Below, piece after piece: positions 8,079 to 16,679 of a stretch of 64,000 nt of DNA. This DNA comes from Lachnospiraceae bacterium (GTDB taxonomy: Bacteria > Bacillota > Clostridia > Lachnospirales > Lachnospiraceae): positions 1 to 64,000 of the forward strand of contig JAFYGB010000066.1 in assembly GCA_017543445.1 (NCBI GenBank). Direction: 5' to 3'. Position 1 is the stretch's first letter. Each line of letters starts with the position of its first letter. The notes under the pieces were generated by a model that saw only the letters and a list, made by a program, of their open reading frames with translations, was not told the origin of the DNA and made no database searches. The position numbers and the translations under genes were made by a program.

Positions 8079-9380
8079 ATGATTTGGAATGAAACAAAAG
8101 AATGTATGTCCAGAGACGAGCTGGAAGCTCTGCAGAGCGCCCGTCTCGTTAAGGTCGTAAACCGCGTTTATCATAACGTGGAGTATTATCGCAAGAAGAT
8201 GCAGGCTGCAGGCCTGGAGCCCGGCGATATCAAGGGCATTGAGGATCTGGATAAGCTTCCTTACACCACTTATCAGGATCTGAGAGATACCTATCCGTTC
8301 GGACTGGCGGCTGTTCCGAAGTCGGAGCTGGTTCGCGTGCATGCTTCTTCCGGTACGACCGGTAAGCCGAAGATCGCAGCCTACACGAGACGTGATATCG
8401 AGATCTGGGCTGAGTGCGTTGCCAGATGCTTGGCGATGGCAGGGATCACCAGAGACGACGTTATCCAGGTTGGATATGGTTACGGTCTCTTCACGGGTGG
8501 CCTGGGCGCTCACTATGGCGCAGAATATCTCGGCGCTTTGGTTCTGCCTATGTCTACCGGTAATACACAGAAGCTCATCGACATGATGATCGACTGTGGC
8601 GCGACATCGATCGCCTGCACACCTTCCTACCTGCTGCACGTAGCAGAGGATCTGGAGAAGGCAGGACTTGTAGATAAGATCAAACTGAAGAGCGCGATCT
8701 GCGGCGCGGAGCCGTGGACGGACGAGATGCGCGATCAGATGGAGTCCCGTCTTCATATCAAAGCATTCGATATTTATGGCCTCACCGAGATGATGGGTCC
8801 GGGCGTTGCCTGCGACTGTGAATATCATCGTGGCCTGCATATTTGGGAAGACCACTTCCTGCCGGAGATCATTGACCCCGCGACCCAGAAGCAGCTGCCG
8901 AAGGGTTCCGACGGCGAGCTCGTGATCACCAACCTGACGAAGGAAGGTATGCCGCTCATTCGTTACAGAACGAAGGACCTTACGTCCATTCAGTACGATA
9001 AGTGTGAGTGCGGCCGTACGATGGCGCGTATCCAGCGCTTCCGCGGCAGATCCGATGACATGCTCATTATCCGCGGCGTAAACGTATTCCCGTCCCAGGT
9101 CGAGGCGGCTCTCCTTACCGTTGAGGGCACCACGCCGCACTACATGCTGGTCGTTGACCGCGTGGATAATACCGACACGCTGGAAGTTCAGGTCGAGGTA
9201 GCGGAAAATGTATTCACCGATGAAGTTAAGAGTCTCGAGAAGCTGTCGAAGGCAGTTCATGATAAACTTAAGATGGCGATCGGTCTGAATGCAAAGGTTA
9301 AACTCGTGGAGCCGAACGGTCTGGAGCATTTCGACGGTAAGAGTAAGCACGTTACAGATAAGCGTAAACTTTATAAATAA
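8079..9380 (+). CDS. paaK: phenylacetate-CoA ligase family (PaaK-like)
   Basis: A 433-residue AMP-forming aryl-CoA ligase. The P-loop motif SSGTTGKP is at about residues 90-97. The adenylation motifs DIYGLTEMMGPG (about 230) and YRTKDLT (about 302) follow, then FRGRSDDMLIIRGVNVFPSQ, which opens the C-terminal AMP-binding subdomain. Length and order match PaaK. In anaerobes such ligases sit with an ACT protein and often with indolepyruvate ferredoxin oxidoreductase, and act on aryl acids from aromatic amino acids; the oxidoreductase is not in this window. The ACT gene starts 18 bases downstream, so they form an operon. Confidence 0.93.
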   Translation: MIWNETKECMSRDELEALQSARLVKVVNRVYHNVEYYRKKMQAAGLEPGDIKGIEDLDKLPYTTYQDLRDTYPFGLAAVPKSELVRVHASSGTTGKPKIAAYTRRDIEIWAECVARCLAMAGITRDDVIQVGYGYGLFTGGLGAHYGAEYLGALVLPMSTGNTQKLIDMMIDCGATSIACTPSYLLHVAEDLEKAGLVDKIKLKSAICGAEPWTDEMRDQMESRLHIKAFDIYGLTEMMGPGVACDCEYHRGLHIWEDHFLPEIIDPATQKQLPKGSDGELVITNLTKEGMPLIRYRTKDLTSIQYDKCECGRTMARIQRFRGRSDDMLIIRGVNVFPSQVEAALLTVEGTTPHYMLVVDRVDNTDTLEVQVEVAENVFTDEVKSLEKLSKAVHDKLKMAIGLNAKVKLVEPNGLEHFDGKSKHVTDKRKLYK

Positions 9381-9398
9381 TTCAAAGGAGGTACCACT

Positions 9399-9821
9399 AT
9401 GTTCGTAAAGCAGTTATCGGTTTTCTTAGAGAATACAGAGGGAAGACTGGATGAGGTATTAAAGATCCTGGCGCAGGGCGGTGTCAACCTCCTCTCGGCC
9501 AGCCTGGCGGATACCATGGAGTACGGAGTTCTTCGTATGCTTTCCAATGAACCGGAGAGAGCGAAGCAGATCCTGAAGGATGCCGGTTTTGCGGCTCGTA
9601 TCGACGAGGTCATCGCAGTGGTAGTACCGGATGCAGTCGGAAGCCTCGCAAAGGTGATCGGCATGATACATGCAGCGGATATCAACATCAGCTACATCTA
9701 TGGTCTCTCCATCGATGGTGAGGGCGCGCCGATCGCGATCAAGACAAACGACAACGCAAAGGCTGAGAAGCTTCTAAATGCAGCGGGCGTAAAGACGCTG
9801 GGCATGGAAGATCTGGTTTGA
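9399..9821 (+). CDS. ACT-domain protein
   Basis: A 140-residue protein made of two ACT modules (VKQLSVFLENTEGRLDEVLK, residues 3-22, and VIAVVVPDAVGSLAKVIGMI, about 70-89). Such tandem ACT proteins bind amino acids, and are found next to PaaK-like ligases in anaerobes. It has an AAAGGAGG ribosome site and ends the operon. It may sense an aromatic amino acid and modulate the ligase; this is inference from the pairing. Confidence 0.88.
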   Translation: MFVKQLSVFLENTEGRLDEVLKILAQGGVNLLSASLADTMEYGVLRMLSNEPERAKQILKDAGFAARIDEVIAVVVPDAVGSLAKVIGMIHAADINISYIYGLSIDGEGAPIAIKTNDNAKAEKLLNAAGVKTLGMEDLV

Positions 9822-9843
9822 TGCGATAGAAATTTGAGTAAAA

Positions 9844-9877
9844 AGGCTTGTGAAACACGTTTTCACAGGCTTTTTTA
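9844..9877 (+). terminator. intrinsic terminator of PaaK-ACT operon
   Basis: The stem GGCTTGTGAAA ... TTTTCACAGGCT is followed by a TTTTTT run. Confidence 0.8.
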
Positions 9878-9886
9878 TTTTTCCTC

Positions 9887-9933
9887 TTGACAAGCCTAGA
9901 CTACTGCCATAGAATAGACTATAAGAGTAGTCT
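9887..9933 (+). promoter_or_regulatory. strong promoter overlapped by inverted-repeat operator
   Basis: TTGACA (9887-9892), 17 bases, TAGAAT (9910-9915) is close to consensus. A perfect inverted repeat AGACTACT (9898-9905) / AGTAGTCT (9926-9933) straddles the -10 box, as expected for a repressor site. BlaI/MecI-type regulators use dyads of similar character, but no such regulator is encoded in the window. Confidence 0.6.
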
Positions 9934-9960
9934 GCATAGCGATCCAAAGGAGGAGAAATC

Positions 9961-10977
9961 ATGAAAGAGAGAAAGATCACAAGATACTGGCTGCTATCGT
10001 TATTTGGTGTTCTGATCGCGTCGTATTACCCGCTTTACATGGGAATCAGTGTGATCGGAGATATGATCCGGGACGGTACAGTCATGAAGGAAAACTATCC
10101 GAAATACATCATTCCTTACACCCCGATCGCGTTTGCCGTGATTCTGGGAGTGCTGTTGCTGCCGCTGATCGTGAAGTTCATTAAATGGCTCCCGACGGTC
10201 GTTGCTTCGGCCCTTTCGCTGGGGACGTTCTTTGGCGTTGAACTGTTGTTTGAGGATAAAGTCGTAGTCACATCCACGGAGACAGTCACAGAAACGGTGT
10301 CTCGACTCGCCGACTGGCAAATGTATATGTGTCGATATATTCCGCCGGAGGAGTATGCCGGGGTTGACATTATCACCAGTACATCGGTTCGGACAGAAAC
10401 GCCGGTGGACCTGCTGATGGGCAATTATAACCCTGCGTTTAAAATGCATTTCTACATGATCTCGATCGTGCTGATCATCGCGATCCTGAACAGCGTGTAC
10501 GGTTTTGCTCACATGATAAAGACCGGCGATAAGAGCCGAAAGAAAGCCTTGATCCTGCAATCGTTCTGCGCCGTAGCCTTCCTGGGAATGTGCATCCTCG
10601 CCTGCTTTACGGCGTTCTGGCGCGATGGAAACATCAACGTTTCACCTCTGTCCGCGACATTGATGTCCGTCTTTTTCATACTGCTCGGTGTGACGGCCGG
10701 CATTTTCCTCGGATCCTTGTTGTTAAAGTCTAGCCGTGGCGTTGCGCTCTGGATCCCCACCATTTTGGCGACCATAACCACGCTTTTGATGTACATCGGG
10801 GAAATGATCCTGTTGCATGCGCATCTGTACCGCTTCGGTACCGGTTTCTTCTTCGATGGCCTTCCGGGGATCGTTCTGGCCCCCGTCGACATCGTCGTGA
10901 TCCTCGCTACAGGTCTCGTGACCTATATTCTGATGCGGTTCATCGGAGTACGAGAGCCGGAGGAAAAAGAAGCCTAA
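9961..10977 (+). CDS. hypothetical polytopic membrane protein
   Basis: A 338-residue protein with about eight hydrophobic helices. An extracytoplasmic-looking Thr/Glu-rich loop (VVVTSTETVTETVSR) and the stretch VDIITSTSVRTETPVDLL lie between helices 3 and 4. No family is recognised. The start has a GGAGGAG ribosome site. The gene stands alone between a strong, apparently repressible promoter and a strong terminator, which suggests conditional expression of a membrane function. Confidence 0.8.
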   Translation: MKERKITRYWLLSLFGVLIASYYPLYMGISVIGDMIRDGTVMKENYPKYIIPYTPIAFAVILGVLLLPLIVKFIKWLPTVVASALSLGTFFGVELLFEDKVVVTSTETVTETVSRLADWQMYMCRYIPPEEYAGVDIITSTSVRTETPVDLLMGNYNPAFKMHFYMISIVLIIAILNSVYGFAHMIKTGDKSRKKALILQSFCAVAFLGMCILACFTAFWRDGNINVSPLSATLMSVFFILLGVTAGIFLGSLLLKSSRGVALWIPTILATITTLLMYIGEMILLHAHLYRFGTGFFFDGLPGIVLAPVDIVVILATGLVTYILMRFIGVREPEEKEA

Positions 10978-11005
10978 AAAACGATGGGAAATCTATATCG
11001 AATTC

Positions 11006-11055
11006 GATCAGCCTTCCGTCAGGATGCCTATAGTATCCTGGCTGAAGGCTGATTT
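11006..11055 (+). terminator. intrinsic terminator
   Basis: A long stem ATCAGCCTTC ... GAAGGCTGAT encloses an inner stem AGGAT ... ATCCT and is followed by TTTT. Confidence 0.85.
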
Positions 11056-11070
11056 TGTACAAAGTTGTGT

Positions 11071-11177
11071 CGTTGGTTATCGTTGGCTAATTTGTTTGTT
11101 GTATTATTTGCCAATGTAGGTTATAATAGGGGCGATGACGTTTCGTCGCCGAAATATAAATGTTTCGGCGGCACAGG
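11071..11177 (+). promoter_or_regulatory. promoter and leader of hydrogenase operon
   Basis: TTGTAT (11099-11104), 17 bases, TATAAT (11122-11127). Tandem direct repeats CGTTGGTTAT / CGTTGGCTAA (11071-11090) lie just upstream and could be an activator or repressor site. The leader holds two small hairpins (GGCGATGA ... TCGTCGCC and GCCGAAA ... TTTCGGC). Confidence 0.55.
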
Positions 11178-11186
11178 AGATAGAGT

Positions 11187-12674
11187 ATGATCACGAATGA
11201 TACCGGAATCGTAGGATTAAAACACGGAATAATCGAGAGGGTCTGCCGCCTCGCGTGGGCAGATCAGTTGGATTCGGAGCATCTGGAAAAACTGGTTTAC
11301 GAGCTTCTGCCCGGCCCGAAGCCGACCTACCGTTGCTGTGTTTACAAAGAGCGTGAGATCGTGCGTCAGAGGATCCGTCTGGCGTGTGGTTTAAATCCGG
11401 TCGACAATCCGGACTCGAAGAATGTGGTGCAGGTCATCGACGCCGCGTGCGACGATTGCCCGATCTCAGCATATTCAGTCACGGATAACTGTCGTTTCTG
11501 TCTGGGTAAGGCGTGCCTGAATTCCTGCCGCTTCGGGGCCATCCGTCCCGGCGACACGCGGATGCACATCGACCCGGCGAAATGCAAGGAGTGCGGAATG
11601 TGCGCGCGGGAGTGCCCCTACCAGGCCATCGTGCATCTGGAACGCCCGTGTAAAAAGGCGTGCCCGGTCGGCGCGATCTCTTACGATGAGGATGGTTTCT
11701 GTAAGATCGACGAAGATAAATGCGTGCAGTGTGGACACTGTATCCACAACTGTCCGTTTGGAGCGATCGGTTCGAAGACTTTCCTCGTGGATATCATTCG
11801 ACATATCAAGGCAGGACGCGAGGTGATCGCCATGTGCGCGCCTGCGACTGAGGGTCAGTTTGGTGAGAAGATCTCGATGGCGGCCATCCGTGCGGCGCTT
11901 TTGAAGCTCGGATTTTCCGACATGATCGAGGTGGGACTCGGCGCTGACATGACATCGGCATACGAGTCGCTCGAGTGGAGCCAGGCCCTGAAGGAAGGAC
12001 GTAAGATGACGACGTCCTGCTGTCCGGCCTTCATCAACATGCTTCGCAAGTTCTTCCCGGATATCTACGAGAAGAACATGTCTACGACGGTTTCGCCGAT
12101 GTGTGCGGTGTCCCGCTATCTGAAAGCGACCCATCCGGGCTGTGTGACCGTATTTGTGGGTCCCTGCATCGCGAAGAAGGCAGAGACTTTGGACGAGACC
12201 GTTCCGGATAATGCGGACTATGCGGTAACCTACGGAGAGATCCGCGCATTGATGCGTTCGAAGGATGTGGAACTGGAGCCGGTCGAAGAGACATACCAGC
12301 AAGCATCCTCCTTCGGAAAACGTTTCGCGTCGAGCGGCGGCGTTGCAGCCGGCGTGATCGAGTGCATGAAGGAACGCGGAGAGGATACGTCAGGCATTCG
12401 CCTGCTGAAGTGCGCGGGCGGTGCAGAATGTAAGAAGGCGTTGCTCCTGCTTAAGAGCGGACGCTTAGAAGAAGATTTTATTGAGGGCATGGTGTGCCCC
12501 GGCGGCTGCGTGGGCGGCCCGTCGAAACACCAGACGGAGCTCGAGATCACGAAGGCCAGGGAGGCGCTCCTATCGAAGGCGGATACGCGCGGCGTTCTGG
12601 AGAACCTGAAAGCATATCCGATGGATAGCTTTTCCATGCATCGTGACGGGCACATGGAGGAGAAAAAACAATGA
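11187..12674 (+). CDS. [FeFe] hydrogenase, group B-like
   Basis: A 495-residue iron-sulfur enzyme. The N-terminal half is packed with cysteine motifs: CDDCP at 88-92; CRFCLGKAC at 102-110; two ferredoxin-type sets around 133-159; CVQCGHCIHNCP at 179-190. The C-terminal half has the three H-cluster motifs in group B form: TSCCP (Cys278/279), GPCIAKKAE (Cys327) and EGMVCPGGCVGG (Cys437, Cys441). All four cluster ligands and the presumed proton-relay cysteine are present. The P2 and P3 motifs differ from group A (MPCxxK, MACxxGC). It probably makes or senses H2 in the cytoplasm. It overlaps the next gene by ATGA. No maturases (HydEFG) are in the window. Confidence 0.9.
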   Translation: MITNDTGIVGLKHGIIERVCRLAWADQLDSEHLEKLVYELLPGPKPTYRCCVYKEREIVRQRIRLACGLNPVDNPDSKNVVQVIDAACDDCPISAYSVTDNCRFCLGKACLNSCRFGAIRPGDTRMHIDPAKCKECGMCARECPYQAIVHLERPCKKACPVGAISYDEDGFCKIDEDKCVQCGHCIHNCPFGAIGSKTFLVDIIRHIKAGREVIAMCAPATEGQFGEKISMAAIRAALLKLGFSDMIEVGLGADMTSAYESLEWSQALKEGRKMTTSCCPAFINMLRKFFPDIYEKNMSTTVSPMCAVSRYLKATHPGCVTVFVGPCIAKKAETLDETVPDNADYAVTYGEIRALMRSKDVELEPVEETYQQASSFGKRFASSGGVAAGVIECMKERGEDTSGIRLLKCAGGAECKKALLLLKSGRLEEDFIEGMVCPGGCVGGPSKHQTELEITKAREALLSKADTRGVLENLKAYPMDSFSMHRDGHMEEKKQ

Positions 12675-13255
12675 GCCAAAAACCTAAAATCAGTGAAGCA
12701 TTGAAGATAACGATCACAGCCATGCTGCTTGCAGTCTGCATGGTAAGCCAGGTATTTAAGAACCTGAGCGTTTACATCACCGGTCCGGTCGTGAACCTCT
12801 GCCTGGTGCTGTGCATGATGACGGCGGGCCTGAAATACGCGCTTTTGCTGTCGATCGTCACTCCGGTGACAGCGTATTTTATCGCAGCTTCCCCTGTGAT
12901 GAACGCGGTTCCGGGGATCATTCCCCTGATCATGGCGGGTAATGCAGTCCTCGTTGTGGTCGCATTTTTCTTCGTAAAACCTACGCTGAAGAAAAATACA
13001 GTGAAGAATAACGTGATGTATGTGATCACTTCCGGGATCGCAGCGGCCGCGAAGGGCGCGTTTATGGGTCTCACGATCTCGCTTTGGCTGCTGCCGACGT
13101 TCATTCCGGAGGCTAGCCCATTGCGGAAGAAGCTGTCCATTTTCCAGGAGATGTTTTCATTGACCCAGTTTTTCACCGCGTTGATCGGATTTGCCTACCT
13201 GTACATCGTATGGCAGGCCGTGAAGAAGTTTTTTGCATCTGAGATGGGAGAATAA
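12671..13255 (+). CDS. ECF transporter S component-like membrane protein
   Basis: A 194-residue protein with five to six transmembrane helices (KITITAMLLAVCMVSQVFKN near the start). Size and pattern are those of ECF-type S components, the substrate-binding subunits that share a common EcfAAT energy module. It overlaps the hydrogenase stop codon by 4 bases, so translation is coupled. No ECF module is in the window. The substrate might be a cofactor or metal linked to the hydrogenase (inference). Confidence 0.78.
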   Translation: MSQKPKISEALKITITAMLLAVCMVSQVFKNLSVYITGPVVNLCLVLCMMTAGLKYALLLSIVTPVTAYFIAASPVMNAVPGIIPLIMAGNAVLVVVAFFFVKPTLKKNTVKNNVMYVITSGIAAAAKGAFMGLTISLWLLPTFIPEASPLRKKLSIFQEMFSLTQFFTALIGFAYLYIVWQAVKKFFASEMGE

Positions 13256-13257
13256 AC

Positions 13258-13809
13258 ATGTTAACGATCGAAACGAGTTTACAAACTCGGAAATCGCAGG
13301 CGGAGGAGATCACGAATATCTTCCTGCAGTACCGTAATCTGCTGAAGAAACCGGAGTGCAAACTTCGGAATTTCTTTCTGTTCTGTCCGATCGCCATGGT
13401 TTTTAGCCTGGTGATCATAGCCGTGCTGGGGACCCTGATGGCGACCGGTCACACTACGAATCAAGCGATGGACTGGGTCTGCCTGTTTGCGATGCTCTTT
13501 TTGTTCTTCTTTTCCGTTCTCATGTTTCGCACGGTGCGGAAATTCCGGGAAACGCTTATGAAGCACAACGGCACGGTTACGATCGTGTTCGACGAAGAGG
13601 GCATTGATTACGATGACCACAACGGAAAGAAGCTGAAGGCGGGCTGGAACACCATGCTGTTCCTTCGGGAGTTTAAGGAGTGCATCGCATTTCTGCCGAA
13701 AGAGTCTACGGGGAACGGTATCTTCCTGGAACGAAGCGAATTTAATAAAATCGTAGAGTACATGGACGCGATCGGGGTCGACGTGCCCGTGATCCGTCGT
13801 GAAGACTGA
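13258..13809 (+). CDS. YcxB-like membrane protein
   Basis: A 183-residue protein with two helices (FLFCPIAMVFSLVIIAVLGT and WVCLFAMLFLFFFSVLMF, residues about 38-85). A YcxB-like C-terminal domain follows, in which a TIVFDEEGIDYDDHNGKK strand pair leads to FLPKESTGNGIFLERSEF. It follows the ECF S gene by 2 bases and is probably the last gene of the hydrogenase operon. The function of the family is unknown. Confidence 0.75.
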   Translation: MLTIETSLQTRKSQAEEITNIFLQYRNLLKKPECKLRNFFLFCPIAMVFSLVIIAVLGTLMATGHTTNQAMDWVCLFAMLFLFFFSVLMFRTVRKFRETLMKHNGTVTIVFDEEGIDYDDHNGKKLKAGWNTMLFLREFKECIAFLPKESTGNGIFLERSEFNKIVEYMDAIGVDVPVIRRED

Positions 13810-13862
13810 GGTTTTGTAACGTTTAGATCAAGCACCAAAAGTGCATAGGAGGGGAATAAGAA

Positions 13863-15233
13863 ATGATTAGAGAAATTAAGGAAACAGAGATCAAAGACTG
13901 TGTGGCGGTCATTCGCGAGAGTTTTAAAACGGTGGCGGATGACCTGGGTTTCACACCGGAAAATGCGCCGCGTTTCACGGCGTTTGCGGTCGATGAAGAG
14001 CGGCTTAATAAGCAGTTTCACGAAGAGCATCGACCCATGTTCGGATATTTCGAAGGGGAGAAACTCATCGGGTATTATTCGCTGGCGACCGGAAAGACGA
14101 GCGAGCTGAATAATCTCGCGGTCCTGCCGGCGTATCGCCATCAGGGCATCGGCGGGCAGCTTTTGGAGCATTCGTTTGAGAAGGCGGTCGAGTTCGGTGG
14201 CACAGTGATGCGCATCGGCATCGTCGAGGAAAACCAGGTGCTTCGCAAATGGTACGAGGCGCATGGCTTCGAGCACGTCGGCGCACATAAATGGCCCTTT
14301 CTGCCGTTTACGGTCGGAATGCTGATGAAGCGGCTGGTGGAGCCGAAGCCCTGGAATCCGTCCGAGTCCGGCCTGTACCGATATGAGACGCACCTGCACA
14401 CGGTGGAGGGCAGCGCCTGCGGCGTGACGTCGGGCCGTGAGTACCCCGCCATCTTTAAGGAGCGCGGTTACGACGGCATTTTTATCACGGACCATTTCTT
14501 CCACGGAAATACGCGGCCTTCCAGAGAACTGCCCTGGCCGGAGTATGTGGACGCGTACATGCGCGGCTACGAGGAGGCGAAGGCAGCTGGCGACGCGATC
14601 GGGTTTAAGGTTTTCTTCGGCATCGAGGAGAACTTCGAGGGTGACGAGTACCTGCTCTACGGCGTGGACCGTGAGTTCTTGCTTGCGCACCCGGAGATCC
14701 CGCATTGGACGCGGGAAGAGATGATAATAGCGGTCCACGAGGCTGGCGGCGCCGTTATGCAGGCGCACCCGTTCCGTGATCGTGACTATATTAAGAAGAT
14801 CCACCTGTACCCCGAAGATATCGAGGGTATCGAGGGCATCAATACCGCGAATACGGCAAATGATAATCTGGCCGCGCTTTGCTATGCGTTGCATTTCGGC
14901 CTGATGATCCAGGCGGGATCGGACACGCACTTTAAGTACGCCATCGACCATATGAACGCCGGCATTCTCTACGAGACGCCCATAACGTCCGAGCAGGATT
15001 ACGCACAGCGATTGTTGCGCCGCGAGAAGCCGAAGATCTTCTTGCCGGACGAACTGTTTGCCGGAATGGAGGGCATCAAGATCAAGCTGCCTGTGGAGAT
15101 CCGCAAGAACGGTGCATGGGAAGATCTGAGCATCGATGAGATCGAAGCGTGGGTGCAGGCCGCAGGCGCGAACTTTGGGGACGCGAAGGAGCAGCCGGAA
15201 GGCATCGTACGTAAGATCGTTGATCAACTGTAA
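13863..15233 (+). CDS. GNAT acetyltransferase - PHP phosphoesterase fusion
   Basis: A 456-residue two-domain protein. Residues 1-155 are a GNAT domain (acetyl-CoA loop LPAYRHQGIGGQLLEHS at 88-104; WYEAHGFEHVG at 130-140). From about residue 172 a PHP metallohydrolase domain begins, with THLHT (176-180), FITDHFFHGN (about 208-217), MQAHPFRDRD and AGSDTHF metal-binding segments. The reading frame is continuous. The fusion implies coupled acetyl transfer and phosphoester hydrolysis on related substrates, which is inference. A GGAGG ribosome site sits 5' of the ATG. It ends at a terminator shared with the convergent acyltransferase gene. Confidence 0.85.
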   Translation: MIREIKETEIKDCVAVIRESFKTVADDLGFTPENAPRFTAFAVDEERLNKQFHEEHRPMFGYFEGEKLIGYYSLATGKTSELNNLAVLPAYRHQGIGGQLLEHSFEKAVEFGGTVMRIGIVEENQVLRKWYEAHGFEHVGAHKWPFLPFTVGMLMKRLVEPKPWNPSESGLYRYETHLHTVEGSACGVTSGREYPAIFKERGYDGIFITDHFFHGNTRPSRELPWPEYVDAYMRGYEEAKAAGDAIGFKVFFGIEENFEGDEYLLYGVDREFLLAHPEIPHWTREEMIIAVHEAGGAVMQAHPFRDRDYIKKIHLYPEDIEGIEGINTANTANDNLAALCYALHFGLMIQAGSDTHFKYAIDHMNAGILYETPITSEQDYAQRLLRREKPKIFLPDELFAGMEGIKIKLPVEIRKNGAWEDLSIDEIEAWVQAAGANFGDAKEQPEGIVRKIVDQL

Positions 15234-15240
15234 TAAAAGA

Positions 15241-15267
15241 GGCAGGGGAGTTTCCCCTGCCTTTGTT
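15241..15267. terminator. bidirectional terminator
   Basis: GGCAGGGGA ... TCCCCTGCC lies between two convergent genes, with A-rich bases on the left and TTTGTTTT on the right, so it can serve both strands. Confidence 0.8.
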
Positions 15268-16584
15268 TTATGCGAGTCCCGGCTTACAGGGACGTCCCTC
15301 CTGCCGGCGATAGTGATAATACAGTTCTTCGGTGGCGAGCGCCATCTTTGTTACGGCCCAGTTGGTTCCGTGCGGATAAGTGTACCACGTATCGGTGAGG
15401 GTGTTCAGATCGACGCAGTCGCCGTATTTTCCGAGGTACTCATACTCGATGTGGACGGAGTATTGCGTCCTCGCCGGGATCTCCATGGAAAACGGGTGGC
15501 CCTCGTCGTCGGTCCCCTGCACGTGGAAACCGGTCATGTCGTGGCGCATGGTGCCATTGCCCAAACGGATGAACTTTTTGGCGTTTGGGAGGGTGTCCAC
15601 ATGGACCTCCAGGTCGCCGGTGGAGTAGGTGCCCGCCTCAACTTCCGCACGGACATTGGCCCGTTCCCATTCATACCAGTCGGGAATGTGGGTGAAGCCT
15701 TTGGGGATGACAGTCTGCACTTTTGGTGTTCCGTCCATGTGCGTAGAGCCTTCGTCAAATGCAAGTTCCCCGAGGGGACTCATGGTCCAACTGCTGTGGC
15801 AAGCTTCGCAGAAGAGCTGCACACCCTTGCTGTTCATGCGATACTCGGTACCGCACACGGGACACTGGTACAAGACCTTATGGAGGCCTTCGGCATTGCC
15901 CTTATATTTCGTCTTGCGTCCGCGTTCCTTCTGCCAGTCGAAATCATCGTACTGGAACATCTCGACGATCTTTTGGTTGACCTCGTCCACGGAAGATTTA
16001 GCGAGCTCCTCGGGCGTGAAGATGCAGGTCATTTCAGCCTCGGTCGGCTTGATCTTGCGGTCGTGCAGGTTCCAGAACGGGGAATTCACGTGGTGACCGT
16101 GACAGATCATGGTCACGACGGGCACGTTCAGCAGTTTGCAGAGTTTGCCGAGTGCCTCGGGGAGAACCGCCGTGGTGCCGCACAGCGAATAGCGCGCCTC
16201 AGGGTAGATGACGGCGATGTCGCCGTTTTTGATGACCTGGTGGAGCTGGCGGACCAGGATGAAATCATTCGTGAACTTCCGTTTGCAGATGCAGCCGACG
16301 TTACGCAGGAGCTTCTCGCGGCCGATGAAGCCGTCGATGGCCACGACGTAGTTGGCGCGTTTCGGAAAGATGGCCTTCGTGGCCACCTTGAAGTCCATGA
16401 ACGCATTGTGATTACACAAAAGCACAAAGGGAGGTTTGAGACCTTCCGTCCGTACTTTTGTGATCTTCGTCCGGTGTTTGATCACGTCCGGCAGGCTGAG
16501 CAGGATCGTCAGCGGCCGCAGATACCATTTGGTGCGGACCGGCGGCTTCGCCATGTCGAAACGTTCGAAATTTTTATGATCCAT
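15268..16584 (-). CDS. PlsC-like acyltransferase with zinc-ribbon extension
   Basis: A 438-residue protein. The N-terminal half is a 1-acylglycerol-3-phosphate acyltransferase-type domain: NHNAFMD (NHxxxxD catalytic motif, about residues 58-64) and YPEARYSLCG (about 126-135). The C-terminal part has a zinc-ribbon motif CPVCGTEYR ... CEACH (about residues 240-262) and a beta-rich tail ending near YYHYRRQEGRP. It is roughly twice the length of ordinary PlsC. There is no strong transmembrane helix. It probably acylates a glycerolipid or another acceptor; the ribbon domain may bind a partner. It is monocistronic. Confidence 0.85.
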   Translation of the reverse strand: MDHKNFERFDMAKPPVRTKWYLRPLTILLSLPDVIKHRTKITKVRTEGLKPPFVLLCNHNAFMDFKVATKAIFPKRANYVVAIDGFIGREKLLRNVGCICKRKFTNDFILVRQLHQVIKNGDIAVIYPEARYSLCGTTAVLPEALGKLCKLLNVPVVTMICHGHHVNSPFWNLHDRKIKPTEAEMTCIFTPEELAKSSVDEVNQKIVEMFQYDDFDWQKERGRKTKYKGNAEGLHKVLYQCPVCGTEYRMNSKGVQLFCEACHSSWTMSPLGELAFDEGSTHMDGTPKVQTVIPKGFTHIPDWYEWERANVRAEVEAGTYSTGDLEVHVDTLPNAKKFIRLGNGTMRHDMTGFHVQGTDDEGHPFSMEIPARTQYSVHIEYEYLGKYGDCVDLNTLTDTWYTYPHGTNWAVTKMALATEELYYHYRRQEGRPCKPGLA

Positions 16585-16679
16585 GGGGGAGTGTTCCTTT
16601 GCAAATTACTGCTTTTATCATACCATATCCGCCATGGGGTGACAATCAAAAAGTTCCGGGCAAAGTGTGGAAAATGCTG

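Noticed and set aside
13608-15227. 539-codon open frame antisense to the GNAT-PHP gene
   Set aside because: It is the mirror of a gene with two recognisable domains, and has no start signals.
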